Shown one piece after another: positions 58,622 to 64,000 of a stretch of DNA of 64,000 bases. A program made the translations under genes and the position numbers. How positions within the stretch are numbered: the stretch's first letter is position 1; every line of letters starts with the position of its first letter. Source of the stretch: Cladocopium goreaui (Eukaryota; Sar; Dinophyceae; Suessiales; Symbiodiniaceae); NCBI GenBank assembly GCA_947184155.2, contig CAMXCT020000257.1, forward strand, positions 1 through 64,000. The letters run 5' to 3'. The notes below the pieces were generated by a model that saw nothing but the letters and a program-made list of their open reading frames with translations, did not search any database and was not told the DNA's origin.

Positions 58622-59836
58622 GGATCGGTAGATCGATAGATAGAAAGATAAAATTTGAATAGATTTTTGTCTATGACGCAGGACAGCTCTTCTCTAGTAA
58701 CAAGCACGATACCGCAACCACAACACACATTAGGTTGGGGAAATCTCAAGTCTGTCTGACATGCTGTTCCGCTTGCATGCAAAGTCACGCGTCACTTTTG
58801 CTATTGATGCACATCAATGGCAGCCGTTATCGCCTTGCGCGCGTGCGTGGAAGTGATCGCTGCTTTCGTCCAGGACCAGGAACCACGAACCAAGGACCTA
58901 GAACCGGGAACAAAAAATAACCTGGAACCTCAAACCAAAAACCAAGAACCATAAACCAAGAACCAGGAACGAAGCCAGCAGCAAGAACCAAGAACTCGGA
59001 ACCAAGAACCAGGGAGGAACCCCAGACCAAGGACCAAGAGCCAAGAACCAGCACCCGTGAACCCACAGCCAGGCAACGGGAAAAACCAAGAACCGGGCAT
59101 CGGGGCGAGTCACTGAAGGAAGGAATGTCTACTTTACGGCCAAAGCGATTAGAAAAAAGGGGCCAAAGCGACTGAAAATACGACCGAAGCGAACAAGCGC
59201 CCGTATACGATATGTACGACTGGAACCTGAAACAGCGCTCACGATCATAACCCGCCAGCTTGACCCTTGCAGAGGTATCCATATGTATACATACATACAT
59301 ACATACATACATACATACATACATACATACATACATGCATACGTACATACATACATGCATTACATTACATTACATTGCATAACATTACATAACGTTACAT
59401 AACGTTACATAACATTACAAAACATTACAGACCATAACATTACATAACATTGCATAACATTACATAACATTACATAACCTTACATAACATTACATTACAA
59501 TACATACATACATACATACGTACATACATACATACGTACATACATACATACATACGTACATACATGCATTACATACATACATTACATTCCATTACATTAC
59601 ATAACATTACATTTCATTACAAAACATTACATTACATTACACAACACTACATAACATTACATGACATTACATTGCATAACATTACATTACAAAACATTAC
59701 ATTACATTACACAACACTACATAACATTACATAACATTACATAACATAACATTACATTGCATAACATTACATTACATTGCATAACAGACCATAACATAAC
59801 ATTACATTACATTACATACATTACATACATTACTAC

Positions 59837-59867
<31 letters not shown>

Positions 59868-61181
59868 CATACATACATACTACATACATACACACCTACA
59901 CATACACATACATACATACATACATACATAACATACATACGATACATAACATACATAACAATACATAAGTACATACATACATACATACATACACCTTACA
60001 TACATTACTTACATTTCATTACAAAACATACATTACATTACACAACACTACATAACATACATTACATTACAACATTACATTACATTGCATAACATTACTT
60101 ACATTGCATAACAGAAATAACATAACATTACATAACATTACATTATATAACATAACATTACATACATTACATTACATTACATTACATTACATTACATTAC
60201 ATTACATTACATTACATTACATTAATACATACATACATACATACATACATACATACATACATACATACATACATTACATACATACATACATACATAACAT
60301 ACATACATACATACATACATACATACATACATACATACATACATACATACATACATACATACATACATACATACATACATACATACATACATACGTACAT
60401 ACCGTACATACCGTACATACCGTACATACCGTACATACCGTACATACCGTACATACCATACATACCATACATATCATACATACCGTACATACCATACATT
60501 ACATTACATGACATGACATGATATGACATTACATAACATTACATAACATAACATTACATTACATTACATACATCCATCTATGCATGCATACATACGCATG
60601 TACGTACGTACGTACGTACGTACATCATACATCATACGTACATATGTATGTAATATCTATCTGTGTGTGTGTCATTGACACAAGCACTGATTCTGATTCA
60701 ACGGAGTTATAAAAGCCATATGGCCATAGGTCGTCTTAGTCGTCTTGCCCTGTCCCTGCAGCTTCGGTCCTCATCAGTGATGGCGGCAAAGGCACAGCTT
60801 GACGCATAGAGCCTATGGGCATTCACCGTCCTGTCACACGTGTGGTGACTTTGCAAGTCCACCAACTTTGCCAAAGGAGTCCAAGCTTCAGAAATCTTAC
60901 CCAAGCACAAACAGATACAAGCATGACAAGATTGATATTGAGAACCCCTTCTGAACTGGGTGATTATACAAACATACTAATTAGCAATCAAACATCAAAC
61001 TTGTCTCAAGACTGTGGAGATCTGGGAAAAAGATCTGGGAAAAAGATCAGCCAAGCCCAGTCCAAATGCCTGTTGAGAGGGCTGGAACCTAGACAATCAG
61101 GATGTCCCCATGTGGCCACTGCACCATCATGTTTTAGCGCAGCAAATGCCCCACACTTTCGGTGCCCGCAAAGCACAGATC
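35103..61181 (-). CDS. RCC1-like repeat protein gene, 14 exons placed (partial 5' end)
   Basis: A spliced minus-strand gene of at least 26 kb and about 1.2 kb of coding exons. Each repeat reads like QLxxVxxIYAxxxAFAALRxDGxVVTWGxxxxGGDSSxVQ, a roughly 50-residue RCC1-type beta-propeller blade; about ten are present. Most exons join in phase so that the repeat is restored, for example ...QLTDVE|EIYATETAFAALR|SNGDVIAWGDD. RCC1-like proteins bind chromatin, GTPases or act in HERC-type ubiquitin ligases; the role here is unknown. No HECT, kinase or membrane segment is seen. The likely end is a TAG at 35103-35105. One short exon seems missing between 36820 and 37248, and the 5' end lies beyond 61181. 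Introns range from 200 bp to 9.7 kb and use GC, GA and GT donors. Confidence 0.82.
35379..35485. repeat. ATGATC/ATC trinucleotide array
   Basis: (GATCAT)n then (ATG)n and (CATCAT)n, in the intron between the last two RCC1 exons. It is followed by three diverged copies of an 80-bp unit around TTATGAAGATA-GTTGATG (about 35490-35800). Confidence 0.9.
35825..35997. repeat. GAT/ATC trinucleotide array
   Basis: (GAT)n and (ATC)n blocks that are complementary to each other, so the region can fold into a long hairpin. Confidence 0.9.
36718..36820 (-). CDS. RCC1-like exon
   Basis: Reads ATSSAFAALREDGTVHTWG, then a GGDSSSVQDQ blade end. Acceptor GGGAG|GC, donor CCAG|GT. The first half of its blade (about nine residues) is not in this exon or in the one before, so a small exon is probably missed. 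Confidence 0.7.
37248..37370 (-). CDS. RCC1-like exon
   Basis: Reads GKLLDVEQIYASDAAFAAL, then TIVAWGHSEYGGDSSAIQ. Acceptor GTGCCAG|G; donor CAG|GA, a GA-type site, inferred because a TGA follows in frame. Confidence 0.75.
37908..38015 (-). CDS. RCC1-like exon
   Basis: Exactly 36 codons: DVERVYCGHAMAALRKDG, then SVITWGHSAYGGDSRNVQ. Acceptor TCCTAG|G, donor CAG|GC. Phase 0 at both ends and it joins its neighbours in frame. Confidence 0.8.
38216..38260 (-). CDS. RCC1-like micro-exon
   Basis: Only 45 bp: ALSGGNSSAVHDQLY. It completes the blade begun in the upstream exon (TWGK|ALSGGNSS). Acceptor GATAG|G, donor TAT|GT. Confidence 0.72.
38526..38610 (-). CDS. RCC1-like exon
   Basis: Reads LRNVSSIFASNKAFAALK, then ENGSVVTWGK. 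Acceptor GTTGAG|G, donor AAG|GC. The previous exon ends CA, so CA+G gives the Gln of VQDQL across a 6.3 kb intron. Confidence 0.78.
39427..40130. repeat. TAGA/CAGA-type simple sequence in intron
   Basis: TATA run, CAGA repeats (39463-39490), GGTA repeats, then degenerate ATAGA-type sequence to about 40130. Tyr/Leu/Ser-rich ORFs here are artefacts. Confidence 0.9.
40921..41072. repeat. CACGGGCA minisatellite
   Basis: Arrays of the 8-mer CACGGGCA (read also as CACACGGG) alternate with the spacer CACGAGGAATC. The same core recurs at 42858-42972. Confidence 0.9.
41074..41578. repeat. 168-bp unit in three near-identical tandem copies
   Basis: CAGGAATCAACG starts at 41074, 41242 and 41411. The copies differ at only a few positions, so the triplication is recent. 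The last spacer motif of the preceding minisatellite (GGAATC) flows into the unit, suggesting shared origin. Confidence 0.93.
41682..41770. repeat. CAGA-type microsatellite
   Basis: (ACAG)n followed by TAGGTAGATAG. Confidence 0.9.
42858..42972. repeat. Second CACGGGCA minisatellite
   Basis: The same 8-mer as at 40921-41072, with the spacer ACAACCCCGATC instead of CACGAGGAATC. Confidence 0.9.
44941..45009 (-). CDS. RCC1-like exon
   Basis: Reads SNGDVIAWGDDLCGGDARAV, then QDQ. Acceptor is a clear pyrimidine tract ending GCCAG; donor CA|GT. The first A completes the Arg codon of the previous exon. Confidence 0.8.
45289..45326 (-). CDS. RCC1-like micro-exon
   Basis: 38 bp: EIYATETAFAALR. Acceptor TTTTTTGCTTCAG|G, donor AG|GC. 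It links QLTDVE of the upstream exon to SNGDVIAWG of the downstream exon with correct phase on both sides. Confidence 0.8.
45577..45662 (-). CDS. RCC1-like exon
   Basis: Two bases plus 28 codons: IDGTVVTWGHAQCGGDSSAV, then RNQLTDVE. Acceptor TCTTGAG|G, donor GAG|GC. In other frames the region looks frameshifted; splicing removes the problem. Confidence 0.8.
45925..46430. repeat. Module W, copy 1
   Basis: About 500 bp, also at 47219-47675 and (shorter) 55057-55345. Landmarks: AGGTAATCA-CCTGAAAGAG, GATCGAATCAGA-TGAA, a hairpin (46081-46124), an ACACACAC run and GATGCCCAGCAAACTATTG (the last is absent from copy 3). Confidence 0.85.
46431..47218. repeat. Module V, copy 1
   Basis: About 790 bp, nearly identical to 54253-55056. 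A purine-rich 350 bp stretch is followed by the block ACTTCGCC-TATGG-CTACTTC and by CATCACTTTCATCCAAGTCC. ORFs on both strands (Arg/Lys/Glu-rich one way, Cys/Leu/Pro-rich the other) follow from base composition. Copy 2 has a deletion and a small insertion near 54400-54450. Confidence 0.88.
47219..47675. repeat. Module W, copy 2
   Basis: Same order as copy 1, with a local duplication of AACTTGATCGAATCAGA near 47266-47318. Hairpin at 47422-47465. Confidence 0.85.
48030..48373. repeat. Module Y, copy 1
   Basis: About 345 bp, nearly identical to 53909-54252, including ATGTTATGTTATG runs, GCATGGCATGACATGATAAA and CATCTTCCATAGCTTCG. In this copy Y is not next to V; in copy 2 it is. Confidence 0.9.
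48740..49415 (-). pseudogene. Penelope-like reverse transcriptase fragment
   Basis: Minus-strand stretches in two frames give RGSAIGNQISSVLANI and then ITRYVDNRLVLLDKS, with FYEPPVLLEQEPGLSFLECT after it. The order GSxxGNxISxVLANI, RYVDx, and LE...FLxC is the palm of an RT of the Penelope-like group (M-G-S-P-L-S-P-x-L-A-N and RYVDD in the family). The second catalytic Asp is Asn here. A frameshift near 49150 breaks it. Proline-rich coding sequence lies directly upstream. Confidence 0.62.
49358..49783 (-). pseudogene. Pro/Thr/His-rich ORF of the Penelope-like element, copy A
   Basis: 141 codons from an ATG at 49783 (MATTMQPAMTAADLLVQL), then a low-complexity Pro/Gln/His stretch. It is nearly identical to the start of the ORF at 52262-53428, but the Arg-rich middle is missing and the sequence runs into RT, so this copy is a deletion derivative or a fusion. 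Confidence 0.5.
49968..50681 (-). CDS. Coiled-coil, Thr/Pro-rich ORF upstream of the Penelope-like RT
   Basis: 237 codons. Begins MDYFRQFANTSLQDAQAKIR in a predicted coiled coil, then a Thr/Pro/Gln-rich linker with a basic patch (NKRTIPTTNAAQPATKKPR), then KTVDAWIKKQPVPKQHQATL helices. It overlaps the preceding ORF in another frame at about 50640-50681, so the two were probably one protein. Possibly a nucleic-acid-binding ORF1 of the element. Family unknown. Confidence 0.45.
   Translation of the reverse strand: MVNATMDYFRQFANTSLQDAQAKIRALEQQLQAQRHTTSNNQLPVVDAQEQDLTMTPESTTTPQANHDQHTPPTAPNKRTIPTTNAAQPATKKPRTWTDMGIKARSAGHTTSPPHNITPSSAGDTIPASTITDLQDNIHNLPGTNAIRPFTTAAPNTIAAKTVDAWIKKQPVPKQHQATLHDALRTLHELLKKVPKAEQSTLQIKQHHLACRWRWRHRRAMKSSTSCCCLRLRSLSD
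50516..51216 (-). CDS. N-terminal ORF of the Penelope-like element, unrecognised
   Basis: Start taken at MTSWRGGSGPYDSWHARH (51216), the first ATG followed by a sequence with coding-like composition. It contains LMFPRHITATAWSQKYQLAG and IRALANGKFTSLVFARS, a mixed alpha/beta stretch of about 130 residues. The last 60 residues look like out-of-frame sequence, matching the frame switch into the next ORF. No domain recognised; its place suggests an element-encoded structural protein. Confidence 0.42.
51430..52020. other. No gene recognised
   Basis: About 600 bp of spacer between the two retroelement pieces; no domain or repeat seen. Confidence 0.5.
52027..53428 (-). pseudogene. Penelope-like element ORF, copy B (Pro-rich, Arg/His/Ser-rich)
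   Basis: The ORF 52262-53428 has 388 codons. Residues 1-135 are Pro/Thr-rich (MATTMQPATTAADLLAQLM...), 150-215 Arg/His/Ser-rich like a nucleic-acid-binding tail, 220-290 poly-Pro, and 290-388 more globular (LADQIRSVAMSGPSATPQHV, LLKEAIEQQIQQDLSVLTPW). A further open piece (52027-52209, FPADIDLPQEHIATSLAKYN) continues after a frame break. The first 430 bp match copy A at 49377-49810. No RT is left in this copy. Confidence 0.5.
53909..54252. repeat. Module Y, copy 2
   Basis: Matches 48030-48373 with few differences; runs directly into module V copy 2. Confidence 0.9.
54253..55056. repeat. Module V, copy 2
   Basis: Matches 46431-47218; from about 54470 to 55010 the two are almost identical, which points to a recent duplication. 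Confidence 0.9.
55057..55345. repeat. Module W, copy 3
   Basis: Shorter W copy ending at the ACACAC run. Hairpin at 55219-55262. It lies 50 bp from an RCC1 exon. Confidence 0.85.
55396..55517 (-). CDS. RCC1-like exon
   Basis: 122 bp giving TDGSVVAWGSPRCGGDAGAV, then QSQLWQVRSVVATHRAFAAL. Acceptor ACCAAG|G. The donor is ambiguous: TTGT|GC gives ALC|IDGTVV with the right repeat length. Confidence 0.75.
56220..56520. repeat. AGATGTGAAGACGTA-type minisatellite and GAAGA purine tract
   Basis: A purine-only AGAGAAG tract to about 56280, then a degenerate 15-16 bp repeat around GTAAGATGTGAAGA to about 56515. It lies within the intron between the exons at 55396-55517 and 56607-56654. Confidence 0.85.
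56607..56654 (-). CDS. RCC1-like micro-exon
   Basis: 48 bp: FVQHIYASQGAFAAV plus split Arg and Lys codons. Acceptor GCAAG|G; donor AA|GA, a GA-type site that restores VKTDGSVVAWG with the next exon. Confidence 0.75.
56872..56939 (-). CDS. RCC1-like exon
   Basis: 68 bp: GEVVAWGDPTCGGDCQDV, then AEEL plus AG. Acceptor ATGCAG|G, donor AG|GC. Joins the next exon as EELR|FVQHIYAS. Confidence 0.78.
57040..57240. repeat. ATCACTTTGG interspersed short repeat
   Basis: ATCACTTTGG recurs at about 57041, 57062, 57111, 57160 and 57181 with CATAAAT/CAAAAAT/CACAAAT after it. The degenerate period is 20 or 49 bp. Confidence 0.7.
57690..58650. repeat. Long GATA-type array with 10-bp unit TAGATAGATA
   Basis: About 950 bp, mostly in a strict 10-bp period. 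Variant units TATGGATAGA and TGTAGATAGA recur about 120-130 bp apart (near 58003, 58133, 58465 and 58071, 58191, 58281, 58411, 58531), so blocks of 12-13 units were amplified together. The 368-codon Ser/Ile/Tyr/Leu ORF across it is an artefact. Confidence 0.95.
58868..59090. repeat. AAGAACC minisatellite
   Basis: Degenerate 7-8 bp repeat around CCAAGAACC/CCAGGAACC, about 25 units. Confidence 0.85.
59283..60655. repeat. ACATA/ACATT simple-sequence complex
   Basis: Blocks of (CATA)n, (ACATT)n, (AACATTACAT)n and, at 60394-60490, the 10-bp unit TACCGTACAT, then TACG repeats. Together with the array at 57690 it fills most of one 3.8 kb intron. Thr/Ile/His-rich and Met/Tyr/Cys-rich ORFs are artefacts. 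Confidence 0.95.
60770..60830 (-). CDS. RCC1-like micro-exon
   Basis: One base plus 20 codons: TVNAHRLYASSCAFAAITDE. Acceptor GTGACAG|G; donor GAG|GA, a GA-type site that gives AITDE|GEVVAWG, the right repeat spacing, across 3.8 kb. Confidence 0.75.
61070..61181 (-). CDS. RCC1-like exon, most upstream one placed
   Basis: 112 bp: SVLCGHRKCGAFAALKHDG, then AVATWGHPDCLGSSPLN plus AG. Acceptor GCATCAG|G, donor AG|GC. It lacks the usual VQxQL stretch before the next exon. Confidence 0.75.
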
Positions 61182-61449
61182 CTGATGCGGCAGGATGTTG
61201 CAGCGATATTTTGAATTGGGTCCCTTGAGAGAAAAGGGGCTTGGCGTCCAGAATTGTAGATTGACTTGTCATCTGATTTGTCTAGCTAGATCGCAATCAA
61301 TCGCTCTGAATCACAATCATGGGCGACTTTGGGAAGCTGCTGGACACCTCGACGGGCTCTGAGTTTTGCAGGAATTGCACGATTGGTCACAGGATGTCAG
61401 AATATGTCAGAAGTCTTCTTGAATCTTCCTGCCATTGCCAACTCATGCC

Positions 61450-61545
61450 AACTCCCACCATACCCCACCATGGCCCACCTGGCTGTCTCACCAAAGCATT
61501 CACAACGCTACCATCTTCCAAGCCAAGCTCCTGCCACTTGACGCT
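61450..61545 (-). pseudogene. Possible degenerate RCC1-like exon
   Basis: The minus strand reads LEDGSVVNA then LVRQPGG in one frame, or YGGSWHEL in another. It looks like a blade with a frame break, just upstream of the last placed exon. It may instead be a real exon that I have not delimited. Confidence 0.3.
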
Positions 61546-61599
61546 TGTGAAAGGAGTGCTAAATAACAAGAGGTAACGGGAGGAAGAGGGAAGGAGACA

Positions 61600-64000
61600 A
61601 AACATGACAAAACCAAATTATACAATAAGTAGCAACGGCTCATGTTTGAGGAAAAAAATCAAAGCAAGCATACTGCGTTCTGCTTTCGTTCGTTTGATGC
61701 AATCATAATCCGGCCTTTCCTCCATGTAAAATGAAAAAGCTATTGCACCATTGCCCTTTGCAACGGATCCCTGCTCCTCCACCTTCTCACCTCGCAAGAG
61801 GCGTCGACCTGACATAAAGAGAACAATCGTTACGCCGCTGCAGGTTGACTGGAGGGTTGACTCATTTTGTGTTCATTTGCAACCTCTCCCAGTCCAGACA
61901 TGCATTAAAAAGCAGCAATTAAACTTGCAAACCACGACAAGGAGGATGCCCCAAACAAACTTGATCACAACAGCGCAGCTCCGCGTAGTTCTCAGACGGT
62001 CACATGGTCAAAAGTCTTTCATTTTGGACGACCGACAATTCTGGCTTGCAGCAAAGTTTACACAATGACGGTTTCCAGGGTCTTGTTTACGTTAAGGTTT
62101 AACAAAGATGTTGCTTACGTACGATTCGCTTACGGCAAACGGCTGGCCTATGGTACTTGAGGTGTTTGCACAACGAAAAAACAAGACTGAGCAAAGGAGT
62201 GCAAAAGCTTTGGCGGTGCATGTTTAGTAGGCAGAAGATGAACCAGCAGGAGCATCCGAAGAACTATGAAGAACTGCTGCTTTCACTAATGGTGGAGAAA
62301 TGGAGAAAGAGTCCGAGTCCGAATCCCTTCGTTGTGAGCACGTTGGCGACGCAATTTTGAAGCAGCTTTGCTGAGGTCTTGTGGGCCAGGGGACTGATAA
62401 AACAGGTTTTACGGTTTGCTTACACTTCGTATACGCTAGCTGCTAGCTTACAGGAAACTCTCGATTCAACTTTGGAAAGTTGGAATCGATTTTCTACCTT
62501 GGAAGGCTGTTCCCCTACAAACGGGCACTGCCCTGTCTGCTGGATCTAAGCCCTGGAACCAGGAACATCAAATAGCTCCAAAACAGATGCTCCTCCCAAA
62601 AGAAACGATTGAAATTGAATTCAGTTGGTTGGTGTGCATGTGTCATGTTGCATCGTCACTCACATGATGCATCCTCCGCATATTTATTCGAGCCGCGCGT
62701 GACATTACATGAATTCGTCTCACGATTCACGATTCGCTTATGGCACAATGGAAGTTGAAACAACTTTCTGCAAACCTTACGCCAACTATACAAAACCAAG
62801 TAAAATGCACATTTAGATGAATTATTTTCCGGCCCAAAACATCCAAAACATGCAAAGGGAACTTTGGAACGCTGTTCGATATTCTCACCCAGTGGGCTCC
62901 CGTGTTCGCATGCTGGCCTTGGTACGCAAGTGCTGTGAGGGGCCGTCCAAGCTGTTTGGAAGCTTCGCACATCAACTCTTGGACCGACTGAGATGAAGTT
63001 ACCTGGCACGTGAGGAAACTGCAAGTTTCCGGATTCCTATCTGGGAGGATCTGCAGGCAAGGGCCGTCGGGTGGGCACAGTTCACAACAGTTTCCATCTT
63101 GTTGGTATTATCAAAGTTGCAGGCAAAAGACGTCTTGAATAAAACCTTGATGTGTATGCAGGCGTATGCATGTGGAAGGCTGCCCTGCATTCCCACCATC
63201 GAAACATCCTTGCCACGAAATGTTCATCAGCTTTCTCATACTCGATTTCTCATTGGCATTGTCTCCTTCTCAACCCTATGTGCCGCGCTACTCGGCTTCT
63301 CAGACTCTCTGCATGCCTGTATCTACCTGTTAGAATCTAACTGTAGCCTGGAATTCATGTGAGCACTCACGTGTGTTCACATCTTCATGCCAATAGGACA
63401 CCCCTGGTTCGGGCCATCTAGTAGCACCTCCAAATCGGCAAGTTGGCCGCTCATGAGACATATGCTGACAGTGAAGGACATGATGCCCACGGTAAAATAG
63501 CACAAACTGAGGAAGGCAGCTGCGCAGGCACCAAGAACAAATCACAATGTGCTCAGTGCTTCAGCGATTCAGTGAAAGCATTCGTGTATAGAATATACTG
63601 CAATATAAATGTGCACAAAACTCCGAGGTGCCTGTCACAGCCCAGTCGAGGCTAAATGCTGCGTCATTGATGTGTTCAGGTTTCACAAAAGCAACACTCA
63701 CAAACTGAGCGGTATTGATGCCTCCTTGAAGACTATGACTTACTCTGGACTGTGGCCAAGATCGCCCACATGTTTGGCAGATTTCGGCATGGCTTGGAGT
63801 CCGAACCATCGTACCAGGTAGGCAAATTGTGAGCTGGGCAATGAATGCGACCACGAAGATCACCTCAGAACACTGACCTTCACTGACCTTCGACAGATTC
63901 GAACTGTACCCTTCATCATACTTCATCAGACTTCGGATGGGTTTGGAGAAATTACTCGGTGACTTAAAATTCAATTCCGCTGAAGGTTTCCAAGGTGTTC
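61600..64000. other. No gene recognised
   Basis: Short ORFs on both strands with no domain. The upstream part of the RCC1-like gene should lie in this direction, but no further AFAAL-DG-TWG blade was found. Stretches near 62850-62990 and 63740-63830 were examined and are not convincing. Confidence 0.4.

Noticed and set aside
57682-58788. A 368-codon ORF on the minus strand
   Set aside because: It is the translation of a GATA-type simple repeat (Ser/Ile/Tyr/Leu only).
59757-60529. Thr/Ile/His-rich and Met/Tyr/Cys-rich ORFs
   Set aside because: They translate ACATA/ACATT simple repeats on both strands.
62727-63024. Possible further RCC1-like exons upstream
   Set aside because: No AFAAL, DG or TWG core, and no splice sites that keep the repeat.

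Overview
This window looks like nuclear DNA of a dinoflagellate, most plausibly a Symbiodiniaceae-type alga. The organism is inferred from sequence habits, not from a marker gene. Coding segments are short and split by introns whose 5' ends are often GC or GA instead of GT, and whose 3' ends are AG, usually followed by G. There is a dinoflagellate-type RCC1-like repeat protein, a very long single-ORF Ty1/copia element, a Penelope-like reverse transcriptase, and many microsatellites and local duplications. One assembly gap of 644 Ns is present (17342-17985). No bacterial-style operons, rRNA, tRNA or CRISPR were recognised.

Layout. (1) 1-1191, minus strand: the 3' part of a spliced gene with a coiled-coil exon and a P-loop exon, running off the left edge. 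Its exon/intron border is duplicated at 1.2-2.1 kb. (2) 3.9-16.2 kb, minus strand: a 12.3 kb Ty1/copia LTR retrotransposon with very short LTRs (147 and 144 bp), a polypurine tract, and one unbroken 3,918-codon ORF. After the normal Gag-protease-integrase-RT-RNase H order come about 1,580 extra residues. These hold a methyltransferase-like segment, an SGNH-hydrolase-like segment, a convincing Tpt1/KptA RNA 2'-phosphotransferase domain, a zinc ribbon and a Trp-rich tail. (3) 16.2-25.5 kb: a 290-bp satellite, the gap, microsatellites, and two arrays of a 94-bp repeat with a shared tail. (4) 25.5-33.3 kb, minus strand: a second, decayed copia element of another lineage, with 184-187 bp LTRs, a 5-bp target duplication, a CCHC Gag, and a stop codon in place of the Tyr of the RT YxDD box.

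(5) 35.1-61.2 kb, minus strand: a spliced RCC1-like gene. I could place 14 exons, and at nearly all junctions the reading phase and the 50-residue repeat periodicity are restored, although together they total only about 1.2 kb in 26 kb of DNA. Its introns carry most of the remaining sequence. A 6.3 kb intron has minisatellites and a triplicated 168-bp unit. A 9.7 kb intron has a Penelope-like retroelement in two partial copies plus three kinds of locally duplicated modules. A 3.8 kb intron has about 1 kb of GATA-type and 1.2 kb of ACATT/ACATA-type simple sequence. (6) 61.6-64.0 kb: nothing recognised.

The strongest candidate for an unusual system is the accessory C-terminal module of the first copia element, above all its RNA 2'-phosphotransferase domain. 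The second is the RCC1 gene's mixed GC/GA/GT donor sites. All calls were made by eye from the sequence; no database search was run.
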